Positions 28,034-39,691 of a stretch of DNA of 64,000 nucleotides are shown one piece after another. Positions within the stretch are counted from its first letter, which is position 1. Every line of letters begins with the position of its first letter. Where the stretch lies: NCBI GenBank assembly GCA_027886175.1, contig JAJNNQ010000029.1, forward strand, positions 5,202,501 through 5,266,500, written 5' to 3'. The notes beneath the pieces were generated by a model that was not told the DNA's origin, did not search any database, and saw only the letters and a list, made by a program, of their open reading frames with translations. This stretch comes from Phylloscopus collybita (lineage: Eukaryota; Chordata; Aves; Passeriformes; Phylloscopidae). The position numbers and the translations under genes were made by a program.

Positions 28034-30961
28034 TCTTATTTCAAGGCAATGCAAGCAAAGATAATGAATTTGATTGCTTAAGCTTCAAGCAATCAAACTT
28101 GTGTGAAGCTCCAAAAGGAGTCATTAGCAAAGAAATTTTTCTGAAAGGGATACCCAAACCACAAGCAGGATATTTGAATTGCTTCGCCCCTCTCTACCCT
28201 TAAACTTAGCCTTTTGATCTTAAAAAAGGAATTTATAGAAAGTCTTCAAGCTTTTTTCAGAGCCTAATTTGAGATAATGAAGGCAAATATAGTTCATCTC
28301 TCTTTCTGAAAATTATGATCTTTGCTCTCCGAAGCACTAAGAAAAGGCAAAGATAGATAACATCTCCCTCCAGCTGAACTCCTTCCTTCTGACAAAACAC
28401 AAAGTAGAAATTCATGCTGAGAATTTGCTCAAAGCTAAATGAATTACATTCAAACCTGAGTGTCTATAACAAGTTGTATTTCATCTGGAAGACCACAGCA
28501 GGCCAGGTTAAGTCTGGCCTTCACAGAAAGGACTCATTTTGGCTTTTTACAATACATCCATACTGAATGAGTGCAGAATCACAAGGTGAAGGCATCTGAA
28601 CTCAAAAGCACTCTGCAGCACATCCCTAGGATACAATCCATCTCTAAAATGAAATCACGAATATAAGGCCAATGACTATGAAAACACTCATGTATTATCT
28701 TTGAACCTGTACCAATGTGTATCTCACTTTATAAAAATTGCTTTTCATCTGGGATCTTCTGAACCATTGGCAAACCTTTCACCATTTAAGATCCCCACAG
28801 AGATTATACCTTGATCTTAAAAGTTCTGGCACTGATTTCTACTGTAATGTTTCCTTGTCCCTTGTCAGGGAAGGAGGCAGAAGAAAAGAACAGGAGAGAA
28901 AGGATTGGTTTTTTTAATTTGGGCATAGTTAAAGTGCAGTTTCTGGGCATTATAGCAGGTAATTTCAGACACACCGAAGACAAGTTCTAAGCTTTTGTTG
29001 ATCATGCAACAAGTACTAAGAGAATTACCCTCCCAAAGCAATATAATTTATTTTAAAGGTGAACTCAGCAATTCAACATTATGTCTTATATGTATAAATA
29101 TTTTGGCTCAGTTTGTGTCACTTTTAGCTATATTGGCTAAAGATTCTTTTAGCCTGTATCATATCACTGAATTTAACAGGATGAAGAAATTTTCATGGTT
29201 CCTGCCCATATCACATTTTCCAGAGGAGTAGAAGGCACCATGTCTTTGTTTAGACACAAATACCAACTATATTTGTTCCTGTTAGTTTATGCTATTTCTC
29301 AAAAATCCAAGACCTATCTATGAAAAAGAAAGAGATTCTATTTTTCCAAGAGCTACCATCTGTGTTGGATTTAGGGAGCTTGTGAAAACCTAATGTCAAA
29401 TGAAGTTGCATACTTTCAGTGCTGAAGGATGAAGAAAGATTACTTAGAGCAACATATTAGTTTATGAGCAGTTTAAGTCAGTTCATTACTTTATAAAATA
29501 TTCAGGCTATTTCCTCTTGCTTAATTGACATACTAGATGAAATAAGACACAGGCTGAATAGATAAGGTGAGACCATGGAAGAGAATTTCAAGCCAATACT
29601 AAAATATTAAATTAAAACAGATGTTACAAAGTTTAAAAGCAAAAGATCCAAAATTTTCAGGAACATGTATGGGATACTTGCAGCTCCATGGTTAGGTATA
29701 AATCTACAATGTACATTCAATTCAGTTGCTCTGGGTGGTCTAGAGATTATATTTAGATACAAAGAAAGTTTGTAAATTATGCTAACTTCTATTATTTTTG
29801 CCCACACTGCTGGAGGGGTGTCCCTTTACAAGCATTTTGAAAAGCCTTATTAGTATAAACTGCACATGCATTTTATCTACTTATTAATAGGAACTGTAGT
29901 GAGTGTTCTCCAAACCCAGTTTGTCAATACATCAATGTCCAAGCAAGGTACCAGAAACTGCAGTACAATGCAATTTCCAAAACATAAATACCAAGAGGCC
30001 ACTTTTTTTTGCTGTCATAACTTTTCATCAGTCTGTTCTGCTCCTTCAGAGCCTGTGGATGAAGTGAGATGAGCGCACAAGGGAAGCAGATATTTCTCCC
30101 CTACCAAAACACCAGTGTGTGACAGAATAGGAAAGAAAAAATGTAGTCTATGACATTGGGCAAAATGGAGCAAACACAAACTTGAAGCACACACAACTTT
30201 CTATACCACACAGAAATAAAGTAATTGTACTGTAGGTGCCCTCAGTTAACAGATATAGGAAGTTAACTTGGTGTAAAGTAAAGAGAACATAGAGGAGGAA
30301 GAAAGTAATCTCAGAGAGCATTTAATTGCTTTGTAGTTCCAAGAGTGGCCAGTGTTTATATTGTAAATCTTCAAAGTCTACTTTATTTCACAGGCTTTTT
30401 TAACTTTCCACTTTTCAATTGTTTTATTGAAGAGGGGATTATGTCACATTTGCTCAACTGTGAAGACGTAAACTAGTAGCTGGGAATGTGTTTTAAATAT
30501 TTCTGTTTAATGCAAGGAAGGAGATATGCAAGGAGGTTTTGATATGATTCTCCTTGCTGATGCTTGGTTGTCTCATCTTTTACTGTTGAACCCTTTATTT
30601 TATGAAACTAAGGTTTGTTCAGAGTAAAATAACATTTTGATATAGATTTGAACTCTCAGCTCATGCTGTAAACTGTTCTTTATGCTGTCTGATCTGATTC
30701 TTACTCACTGTACCTTTATAATGATTTCATTAGCCTAGGAGAGATATTAATGAGATTTAGAGATGATGGCTGTCTCTGCATTATCATTGCTCACATTGTC
30801 CAGCCGTGACATTTCTCTTTCCATGTCCATACATGTACCTGCATGTCATTTCATACAACAAATGCCATTGATAGACCAGAAACAGGCTTTTGCAATTTTG
30901 GATCTTCATCCTACAACTACATCTACTTCTGAGTCTCACCTGAACTACTGACATGGGGAGG
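28034..30961. other. Unique DNA with one short hairpin, no gene recognised
   Basis: No further CR1 or LTR is visible. An 11-bp perfect inverted repeat with a 7-nt loop (28069-28097, arms TTTGATTGCTT and AAGCAATCAAA) lies 35 bp beyond the CR1 edge. Open frames are 62-78 codons. The sequence just before 30962 is ordinary unique DNA. Confidence 0.55.
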
Positions 30962-30999
<38 letters not shown>

Positions 31000-31026
31000 A
31001 AAAAAAAAAAACAAAAAAAAAAAAAC
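30962..31026 (+). repeat. Poly(A) tract, about 65 bp with two C interruptions
   Basis: Nearly pure adenine, broken by single C bases near 30999 and 31011. It could be the decayed tail of a retroposed RNA, but the 250 bp upstream resembles no processed gene I know and I find no flanking target-site duplication. I therefore record it only as a homopolymer. Its complement produces an artificial poly-phenylalanine open frame. Confidence 0.95.
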
Positions 31027-33704
31027 CACACCACATCAGTAATGACTCACTGTTCTGTCTGTGTCCAAACTTGTCCAAACTGCATAGCCTCACCTGGGCT
31101 CTGAATCACCAGGATCACACCACCTAAATAGCACTGGATTGTGCCCCTATCCAATTTCTACCCTCATCCAGCCTTCTTTGTCTAAAACCAATGCTGGAAA
31201 AGAGGCAAGAGCAGCTCACAAGTGGCCACACAACACAGATCAGATGATTGCTCTGTAATAAATAATAACAAACTGCTCTAACCAGATCCAAAGAAGAGCA
31301 GAGCTGTTCCAAAAGAAATGGAAAAAAACATATAAAATTGTTTGACAATAATACTAAACTTCATCTTGGCAAAAAATCCATTCATTTTATCTGATCATTT
31401 TAATTTTTCAGTTCAGGATAAACATATTTACAGCAGCAGCTACAGAAACAGCACGTAGCATTATTTTCCTACACCAATCAACATCCCTCCTTCAAAAATA
31501 TTTAAACACATATACGTGACTTTGCCATAACAACAATCTAAATAGCCACATTTATATTGTCTAAAGGCACCAGTGTATATGAAAGCCCACATACAGGTTA
31601 AATAGATGAAATTGTTTTCCATTCCATGCTAATGTAAAGCATAAAGCTAGAGGCTAAGACAGAGAGGAAGGCAGAGGAATTCTTAAGGCATATACAAGCC
31701 CTCAGAATTAGGGTTTATCTGCAGTGTAATATGATTTGGAATGAGAGCAAGGCAGATAAGGGAAATCTGCTTTTAGCAACCCTTTGTTTTTCACTTCAAT
31801 AAAAAGTTACCCCACAGACTAGGCCAGAACCCCACAGTAGTTTGTGAGATGGCTGTTGTTGAATATTCTTCACTCTGATGGCTGTGATGGTGCCAGGAAC
31901 CCCCATGGAAAAATTCCCTGTAGAAGGTGCAGCTCAAGGCCTTAAGGCAATATAATCAGCTCTGGATTCCTTCAGGTTTTAAAGTATGCAAGTGACTTCA
32001 CAATCACTAAAACTAAATGCTTTGGCTGGTATTTTTTCAAGTACTCCTGCATTTTTGTAGTTCAAACTGAAACACAAACATTCTTAGAAAGACTAGAAAA
32101 TATTTGTCAAAAATTCTAATGGCAGGCGTTAAAACAGCTTTGAACAGATTAAATGCTTAGCTGCATTGCTGTGGCAATGCCGTGGCTTTACTCTTAGGCC
32201 ACAGAAATTACCCTAGTGCTTGACTTCCATCTTACAGATAAAAAATACAAAGAAAAATCAGATAAGATACTGAAATTTAAGGGAAGATTTGGGATCTTCA
32301 GTACAGAAAGAAATCATGTTTATTGGATTTCTGAACTGTTCAAATTCTATCACATTTCTGTAAGTAGAGAACGTGAAGAATTTATCCATCTATAACAAAC
32401 TCTGCACAGTGTGGATGGTAAATGAAAGATTTATCTGTATTCTTCTCAGCTTCATGAAACATCATTAAAAAGGCTTCCAAAAAGAATTACAGTTGTAAGT
32501 AAAAGCTTGAATCCATGAGAATTTAAATCAGCACTTGCTGATGTAAAATTTTCTGATTTCCTAAGCTTCTGTGACTCTATATGGCACATTGGTGCTATGT
32601 AAGGATGCATAGCTTTGTGGGAAAAACCAGGATACATAGCTTCAACCTAAATATTATTGTCAAATCCTTTGTAATAATAACAACAACATATATACGCTTA
32701 TATAAGTATTTAAGTGGAGGAAATTAATTGCTTCAAATTACTGAAAGATAAAAGTTATCCATCAGGAATGAAGAGGTTGACTTGGTAACGTCAATAATCC
32801 TCTTCATTCCTTATGAACTGAGGCAACTCTTTTGGTCAATAGCAAGAACAACAGACCCTTATGAAGATATATTGAGCTTTTATAATACTTTAGTAATTCC
32901 ATTGATACCAAAAGAATAACATCAATAGTGTACCCTGCCTAAATACAAGATGCCAGACTTCCCCAACCCCTGATTAAAGGCTCTTTTCAGAATTACACGT
33001 GCTTTTACAGACATATGCCTGCAGTGTAGCCTTCCTTGGCTAGCAGTAAAAAAACTAACATGGTCCCTGTACAACTGTGTTATACCTTGCAAACCAGCTA
33101 TACTGAATCCTCATGAGAGTGAGGACCATAACATTGGTACACATAAAGCAACATCACTGGTTGGAGGCTGGTGGAGGTAGCACAGCAGTATGGGAACTGA
33201 CTTATGGCCATGAATCGTGACACGAACCCTGAAAGTGAACAAAGGGTGAAGTCACAGCTTGGAAGCATAATAAGAAGCATAATAGGTATAAAAGTCTTTG
33301 TCTGCCCCTTACGTGACCTTTAATGAGAGTGATTTCCACACTTTCCTATGTTCTAGCCAGTCTGGGATGAAGGTGATTTGAAAAACTGGTTACTAAAGCA
33401 CGACTTGGAAGCTTGTTTCCTCCTGGAACCCAGAAATCTCCTCCTGACCCTGGCTGATAGTAACTCAATGGACACCCTGGCTTGAAATGGCCACGAAGGT
33501 TTTTTGCCAGTTTTTTAGGAGGTCATGTTATCTGGAAGAAAGAACTCCAAGGCCATGTGATTATAGCAGAGATGCCAGGACAGTCAGCCTGGTGCAGTTG
33601 AAAGTTTACACTTGGCAGTTAATAATTGGCCATCTCTGGCAGCAGATGTTTCCTTAAGGGTATATAAACAAGGTTTTAGCAGAGTACTAAATTTTTTTTT
33701 CAGA
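31027..33704. other. Unique DNA with a stem-loop and a TATA-like site
   Basis: No gene or recognised repeat. A long-stem hairpin lies at 32760-32815 (separate entry). The 33360-33690 part is GC-richer and ends with TATATAAACAAGG (33661-33673), which looks like a TATA box and might be the promoter of an unrecognised LTR. I found no TG...CA boundaries with a TSD to support that. Confidence 0.5.
32760..32815. other. Compact stem-loop, 18 bp core plus 3 bp basal
   Basis: Left arm AGGAATGAAGAGG (32764-32776) pairs perfectly with CCTCTTCATTCCT (32799-32811). The stem continues inward with TTGAC (32777-32781) against GTCAA (32790-32794), leaving a 4-nt bulge (TAAT) on one side and an 8-nt loop. Outward, one mismatch is followed by three more pairs (CAT/ATG). 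The whole structure is about 56 nt. It is shorter than a typical pre-miRNA but has the imperfect-stem character of one. It could equally be a relic of a small inverted-repeat element. No known microRNA is recognised. Confidence 0.35.
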
Positions 33705-33863
33705 TTTGGTGTTTTTTTGGGTTTTTTGTTGGTTGGTTGTTTGTTTTTGGGTTTTTTGGGGGGTTGGTTTTTGTTGTTGTTGTTTTTTGTGTTTTGGTTT
33801 TTTGTTTGTTTGTTTGTTTTTTGGTTTTTGTTTTTTGGGTTTGGTTTTTTGGGTTTTTTTGTG
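33705..33863 (+). repeat. G/T-only tract, 159 nt
   Basis: Every base from 33705 to 33863 is G or T on the + strand, with many GG to GGGGGG blocks separated by T-runs and local (GTTT), (TTGG) and (GTT) periods. It follows a T-run and is followed by GATCTGCAGTTAATCAG. The complement is A/C-only. The many short G-runs could support G-quadruplex or other unusual structures. The two overlapping open frames (66 and 87 codons, rich in F, V, G, L and W) are its translation, not a gene. Confidence 0.97.
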
Positions 33864-34948
33864 ATCTGCAGTTAATCAGTTCAGCCCTGCCAGCTTTCTT
33901 GCACCTGACAAAACCTGATGTGACAAAAATAACATAACAATCAGTCTTTTGGGAGTGTAGAATACACTACCAAACTGTGTAAAATAGAAATATTAATTTC
34001 TCTATGTAAAATTAGGAAAAAAGTCAGTGCATTTTAAGTGTCTCTTAAATGCATTTAAAATCAGAAAGGTCTCATTTTAATGTAGTGGTGTTTTGGTACT
34101 TCATGGCATAGGTCCATTGTCAAAGGGCTTTTAGGAAGCTATCATCCACTTAAACAGATGACAGCTAGAAAGCAGTTAGTCTCACCTTTCCTATAACTGA
34201 CTCTGTGAATATTCCTTGAAATAATTAAGTTTAGTGGTGTTTCAAGAACAAACTGATCCTTTCTGCATTAATCTCTTACCAACACATTGATGTTCTAGAA
34301 TTCACATGAATTTATATCTCAACTGGCCTGCTGCTGTTACTTTAAAAAATCCCAACCAACCAACCAAACACAAAAATTACCAAACTTGCATGAGAACCTA
34401 AGACCTGTGATTTGAACAGAGGCACTGTGATCATGAAAACAAAACTTGCTTAGTATTTCTGATAAGTGATTTTCCATTTAAAGCCAAAAACTTTCCAAAT
34501 TGTCTCCAAGATAATTTGTTAGAGAAAGCTCCTATTTAATTTTTATATTATGTTTATGATAGGTTTGGTTTTTGGTTTTTTTTTTGGTGATCTGCAGTTG
34601 ATAATCTGTATTTGACACTTGATATGAAGAACCTGATAAGTAGACCCTAGGAACTGTTTATGATCTCAGGATTATTTTTCAGGAACTCTCCAATAAGGAG
34701 TCTTCCCAGTCTGTCTCCAATTATATCACTGCTTCCTGTCAGTCATGAATGAATGTGCTAGCAGAATTTCATTTTGAATCTTGGCACTCCCAAATTAAAT
34801 GGAATTGGGATTTCAGCTTTTTCAGAACTTAGATATGTTTGCCAATGGTCTTGCATTACAAAAATATTTTGACAAATTCACCTTTTAATGATTATTACAG
34901 AAAAAAATAACAAAGCCTGAAGAATTTCATGTCTGTTTCTCTTACTTA
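33864..34948. other. Unique DNA with small G/T and A/C tracts
   Basis: No gene. It holds a short A/C patch (about 34345-34375), a short G/T patch (34562-34588) and a second copy of GTGATCTGCAGTT directly after that patch (34587-34599; the first is at 33861-33873). Confidence 0.55.
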
Positions 34949-35032
34949 AAAAACAAACAAACAAAAAACAAACACAAAACAAAACAAACAAAAAACCCCC
35001 ACCAAATAAAAAAAACCCCACACACCTCCCAT
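34949..35032. repeat. A/C-only low-complexity tract
   Basis: About 84 bp of (AAAC), (CAAA) and C-run sequence, almost free of G, with two T bases. It lies in a cluster with the G/T tracts at 33.7, 34.6 and 35.4 kb but on the opposite strand sense. Confidence 0.9.
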
Positions 35033-35351
35033 GCCAGGGACATGTCTCATCTTATCCAGAAGTTTTTGATGTCAGAACTGTAAGCTCTGAAAAACTCCTC
35101 TCAGTTGTTTGTTGATAACATCACAGATATTGCTAAAACACATTCCATTCATTTCCAGCATTTGTCAGATGCATTTCAATGTCATGCATATGAATGCTTC
35201 TAATCCATCTAAATTCTTTGGAATGGAAACTGTTCCACTTCAAATACAAAGCCTGCAGAACTACAGGTCTACAGTTACATGTTTCCCAGAACTTTAATCT
35301 GCCCCTAGACACAAAAGTAAGGTATTCTAATGGGGAAAAAGGGGGTTTTTC
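35033..35351. other. Unique DNA between low-complexity tracts
   Basis: About 320 bp of ordinary sequence with no gene or repeat recognised. Confidence 0.5.
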
Positions 35352-35440
35352 TGTTGTGGTTTTTTTTTTTTGTTTGTTTGTTTGGTTGGTTGGTTGGTTG
35401 GTTGGTTTTTTTGGTTGGTTGGTTTTGGGGTTTTTTTGTT
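35352..35440 (+). repeat. G/T-only tract with (GGTT)n core
   Basis: About 89 bp of only G and T: a T12 run, (GTTT)n, then (GGTT)n repeated about six times, another T-run, and a second short (GGTT) block. The 82-codon open frame ending here is translated repeat in its C-terminal third. Confidence 0.95.
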
Positions 35441-37110
35441 AATATTTACTAATAACTTACTGCACTCCAAGGAGAAAATCATTCAAAGGCAAAAAGGCAA
35501 ATACTGAAAAATTGGTACTATGCAAACCATCCAATCGCTTTATTGTGAGGCATGTCTGAGCCATACATGCTTTAAAGTACTCAGAATTAGTAAAGATTAT
35601 CCATATGACTTTTGGGTCTTATTTTTTACAACTTAAAAATATTACTTTATTGTTGCTGAAAGAAATGGTGTCATATCAATTTTTATAGCATCAAATGCCT
35701 ATTTCCCCATTTACCTTGATTTTTCATTATTCCTGTGCCAAAATGAAAGGTAAGTATTATGCCAAGAGGTTACTTGCTAAGCATGTTTGGGGATACGATA
35801 TTCTGTGCTACGATATGGTATTCTTATATATTAATCTAGTGTAATTCTTATATATTAAAATATATGTGTTTGTGTTACTACCATATACAGTGATGTATGA
35901 ATAAAGAAAATTTAAGTCCCTGGGGAAAGATGTAGCTTTTAAAATGATTGATGAATGAAAGGTCTTCATTCAAGGATGCTAACTCATTTCTAAATATACT
36001 GGGCTTCTTTGAACACTGGCTAAGGATTCTGTATCCAAGAATGAAGACAAAACTAAACCATTTTGACTGCTGTATTTAGAAACTCAAAAGCACAGCAGCT
36101 CTGCAATAGATAAAGCAGACCCAACCACATCTCTTGGTAATCTCCTCAACCAGGTATATAGCAATTTGTCAGACTGAATCAGGTGCATCTTATTGCACTT
36201 AATGCTATCAGCACTTTGCTGACTTATCTCTCCTTATCCACTCCCACACAAAGATACTCTTCAATTAGGTTTTCTATCACCAAGATAAAATTAGGATATT
36301 TCACCACTTGTAAGCAGAGTGACCTGGGGGATGTTTAGGACAATACACTAATGTTTCCACAGCAATTTGAATGAAGACAATCTGAGACATATTGACTGGG
36401 TCTCTAAGCATCACACACTGGCATAATCAACATGACTGAGCGAGAAAAGAGCTCTCAGCCCTCAGCTCTCAGCAGTTCCTAAGTCTGCTAAAGTTTTCAG
36501 TGTTCCCAAATGGAAAGCATTTCCTTTTCAACAAAGGTTGTGGAAACATTTAGCTATGAAATCATGCCTCTTGAAGAGCATGCATCATCTGCTTCTAACT
36601 TTGAACAGGGAGATGATCTGTAGATAGATCTGTAGATAGATACCTTTTGACTCTAATGAGTTTTGCAGCAAAGACAGAAAAATAAAACAGAGGATATACC
36701 TTCTTTATAAAATAGTGTCAGGTATTGAATTCACAATCTCAAATACACTGCTTTTCCTGAAACTGCCTGTAAGTGTGGAGCTGCTGCCTATAAAATGTTC
36801 AACAGCAAGACTGAAAGGCAGTTCTTCAATTTTACAAAAGCAGAAAAAACAAAACAATCAGTTTTGGCTTAGTGTGTTTTGTGGGTGGGGTTTGCAGGTA
36901 AGACTCTGCAGCACAGCATGGGTGAGGTTAATTCAACCAGTTGCAGTAGTTTTCTGTGGAAGCATCTCATCTGGTTAATGAACGTTCATATCCTACCACT
37001 CAAGAGCACAAACCAAAGTGGCACCCCCTCCATAACTGTCTCTGCTTTCAGTAAGTTCTTATTTATAAGATACTATATTTATGATATTATATGATATTTA
37101 TATTATTTAT
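35441..37110. other. Unique AT-rich DNA, no gene recognised
   Basis: No CR1 or LTR recognised. A small tandem duplication of a GATCTGTAGATA unit lies at about 36614-36642. The 87-codon open frame at 36715-36978 has no recognisable motif. Confidence 0.5.
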
Positions 37111-37246
37111 GTTTGTGTTTATGTTTATGTTTATATTTATATTTATATTTATATTTATATTTATATTTATATTTATATTTATATTTATATTTATATTTAT
37201 ATTTATATTTATATTTATATTTATATTTATATTTATATTTATTTAT
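37111..37246 (+). repeat. (TTTATA)n hexanucleotide microsatellite
   Basis: About 136 bp. The left 20 bp are a diverged TTTATG/TTTGTG version and the rest is nearly perfect TTTATA hexamers. It is open in all three + frames and one - frame, which creates artefactual repetitive open frames (alternating I-Y, F-I, L-Y and K-Y). It abuts the left edge of an LTR at about 37250. Confidence 0.97.
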
Positions 37247-37249
37247 CAA

Positions 37250-37726
37250 TGGTATTCTCCAACTCACTGCCCCCACTGAAACCCTCCCAAACCACACGCC
37301 ACTTTCTCACCCTCTCCCTTCCCTGCTGGGGCAGGATGGAGTTGGGAATTGGAAGCACAGAAAGTGAAGATCACAGGTTAAGATAAGAACTATTTACTGG
37401 AAATAGCCATTATATAAGGAAACAAACAGTAACAGCAACAATATTAGCTTTAAAAGTGTACAAAAAGAGGGTCATTCACATACAAAAATGGTGACCATAG
37501 ACCCTGACATAATGAACAATGGTGGACAGCCTCTCACCTTGCCTTACATGTTTTTTTTCTACTGGAAGCCCTGCTCTTCTTCCCCAGAACCAGAGAGCCC
37601 CTTCCCCCTGACCTCAGCAATGATGTGAGGTGGTATAGAATGATATCTGGGTACTAGTCATGCACCCTCAGACATGCCCCCTCTCAGCTACAGTAAAAAA
37701 TCAACCCTGTCTAGGCCAAAATACAC
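37250..37726 (-). mobile_element. Solo ERVL-type LTR (-), diverged
   Basis: Read on the - strand it begins TGTGTATTTTGGCCTAG, continues ACAGGGTTGATTTTTTACTG, has the expected middle, an AGTAAA poly(A)-like signal (complement near 37393-37402) and a Pu/Py-mixed 3' end. The layout matches the elements at 53094-53588 (same strand) and 59553-59902 (opposite strand), a family I recognise as an abundant avian ERVL LTR. I found no clear TSD, partly because the left edge merges into the microsatellite. No internal retroviral genes are present. Confidence 0.72.
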
Positions 37727-38015
37727 AAACCTCCTATATTTCTGTACTGCTTTAGAGACTCTGTTTTCAAGACTCTGTATGCCTAAGAAGTCATATTACT
37801 CAAAATACTGAATTCCTCACTTTTGAAAAAAACTATCTGAAAATAAAATTGTGGCATAAGTAAAGTCTGAATTCAGGTTTTGTGTGCAAAATGTCACTAT
37901 TATTTCAATGCTGCTTGTAGAGATTTTAGTGTCAAAATAAATGAGGTATTGGAAAGCATATCTATTTCTGTAGTAACTACATTGAAACATTTTGGTGATG
38001 CGTATGTCTTCATCT
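37727..38015. other. Unique spacer
   Basis: About 290 bp of AT-rich sequence between the LTR and the pentamer array; nothing recognised. Confidence 0.5.
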
Positions 38016-38075
38016 CATTTCATTTCATTTCATTTCATTTCATTTCATTTCATTTCATTTCATTTCATTTCATTT
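38016..38075 (+). repeat. (CATTT)n / (TTTCA)n pentanucleotide microsatellite, 12 units
   Basis: Twelve perfect pentamers with a partial unit at each side. It is open through a 69-codon frame giving a repeating FHFIS translation, an artefact. Confidence 0.98.
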
Positions 38076-39691
38076 TCTATTTTTGTTAAAGTATCTTGCT
38101 AATGATTTCTTCATAGGTGAATGTGAAGACCTTTGGTTTGTCACATAATTGACCAGGAAGAATCCTAAGCTCTGTCATGGTACTGTCACCTACTCAGTAT
38201 CCCACCTTGCAAGTGTCCAAGCATATTTATAAATCATATGCTTCCTGACCAAAAAGAAAAGTCCAGTGGTTCACCAACATATATGTGACTGGTTCTGGCA
38301 AAATGGTGGCACGGTATGACTTTGCTTTGGTGTTATTCTCCACTACAGTACTGAAGTACTTTCTAAATGCACCAGTCCACGTCTTCCTGGAACCTGCAGT
38401 CAAAACTGGCAAGTAAGGGCCAACAAACTCAACTATTATTTTATTTATTTATTAATAATTTTATTTAATAAAAATCAATAAATCCATTTCAAAGGAGGAC
38501 AAATGTTTTTATCCAAATCACTGTTTACTTAGTCTCCCCCTCAAAAGGGACTTGAGATATGGTTAGATACACAGATGGAATGAATGTCATATACACTTAC
38601 TTCTGAAAAAAAAGAGGGTGCAAACTATTGAAAAGGCTTCATGTTTTCCTAAGCTTACTTATCAGACATAATTATTCATTTCCTCTGTTGGTTTTTTGTC
38701 AAAAAGTTCCCTATATCTTCTCTTTGATAGAATCAAGATCTACTCATTTTCCCAGGACCTTTATTATTTGTTGTCCATCCAGAGAAGAGAAATAGGGCAT
38801 TGCACTTTAGGAAATCAATCCGAGTAATCAGTTTGCAGGAAGATATGTTTTATGCAGGCTTCTGATTATTAATGCCTTTACCTTTCAATGACAAAAATAC
38901 ATTTTAGGAGAAGAAAAAATTTCATAGATGAGGAATGAGTTACATCAGATTGATAGTAAGGGAATTATTCCACTTGAGACATCAAATGCATGCCCCACAA
39001 TGTATAGAGTAAGGAATCACAACAGAATTTTAAAATTCTAAACAATATCATCCTTTACATACTCTAAAATGTCCACGAGAAACTGCAGATACATTCTTAC
39101 AAAGAAAATGCTGACAGATTTAATGTTATGACTTGCACCTGAAATCTGAGGGGAAAAAGCCTGAGCACTACACTCTTTTGCCACTACGTTAGCAGTAGAT
39201 TGGTGATTCTCTCATCACAAGTTCATATCTGTGTCTATGGCATTATATCAACCATCTACCTGGGGAAATACCTACTTAGAAACCAACATACCTGAAAATA
39301 CATTTCCTATGACATTGTTCATAAAATCTAAGCTAAAGGAACATTTGTGGAGGATCTAGGAGCAAAGAAGAACACAGCTAACACTGCAACATTCAGTTGC
39401 AGAGGTAGCAGAATTCCACCATCACACACAGTTCCACCATTCGTAAGAACTTCTAAAGATTTAAGCTCGAGGTTACCCATATTTCTTCGAGAGGGAGTAT
39501 ATCTCATGGGGAGACTTTCCTGCCAATTTGGAAGGAAGAAGACAGAGCTGAAGTATGTCACTGCTTCAAGAAACATATAAAGGGTTCAGCTGTAGAATTT
39601 CTTATTAAAACCCTGGAATGAAGCTGTAATAGCTAGTGGATTAGTGAACTGAGCATCTGCTAATCTAATTCTGGGGTTAGGCCTTTATGGA
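38076..39691. other. Unique DNA, no gene recognised
   Basis: No known repeat. A 61-codon - strand frame at 38227-38412 has a balanced, protein-like composition but no motif. Overlapping opposite frames at 39328-39580 are likewise unassigned. Confidence 0.45.

Noticed and set aside
30720..31026. Processed retropseudogene ending in poly(A)
   Set aside because: No recognisable gene upstream and no flanking direct repeat; the A-tract alone is not enough.
30784..31029. 81-codon - strand frame with a long phenylalanine run
   Set aside because: Complement of the poly(A) tract.
33360..33690. Possible additional LTR with TATATAAA box at 33661
   Set aside because: No TG...CA ends, TSD or poly(A) signal found, and no family recognised.
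37081..37386. Repetitive open frames (I-Y, F-I, L-Y, K-Y) of 62-101 codons
   Set aside because: Translation of the (TTTATA)n microsatellite, whose unit contains no stop in several frames.
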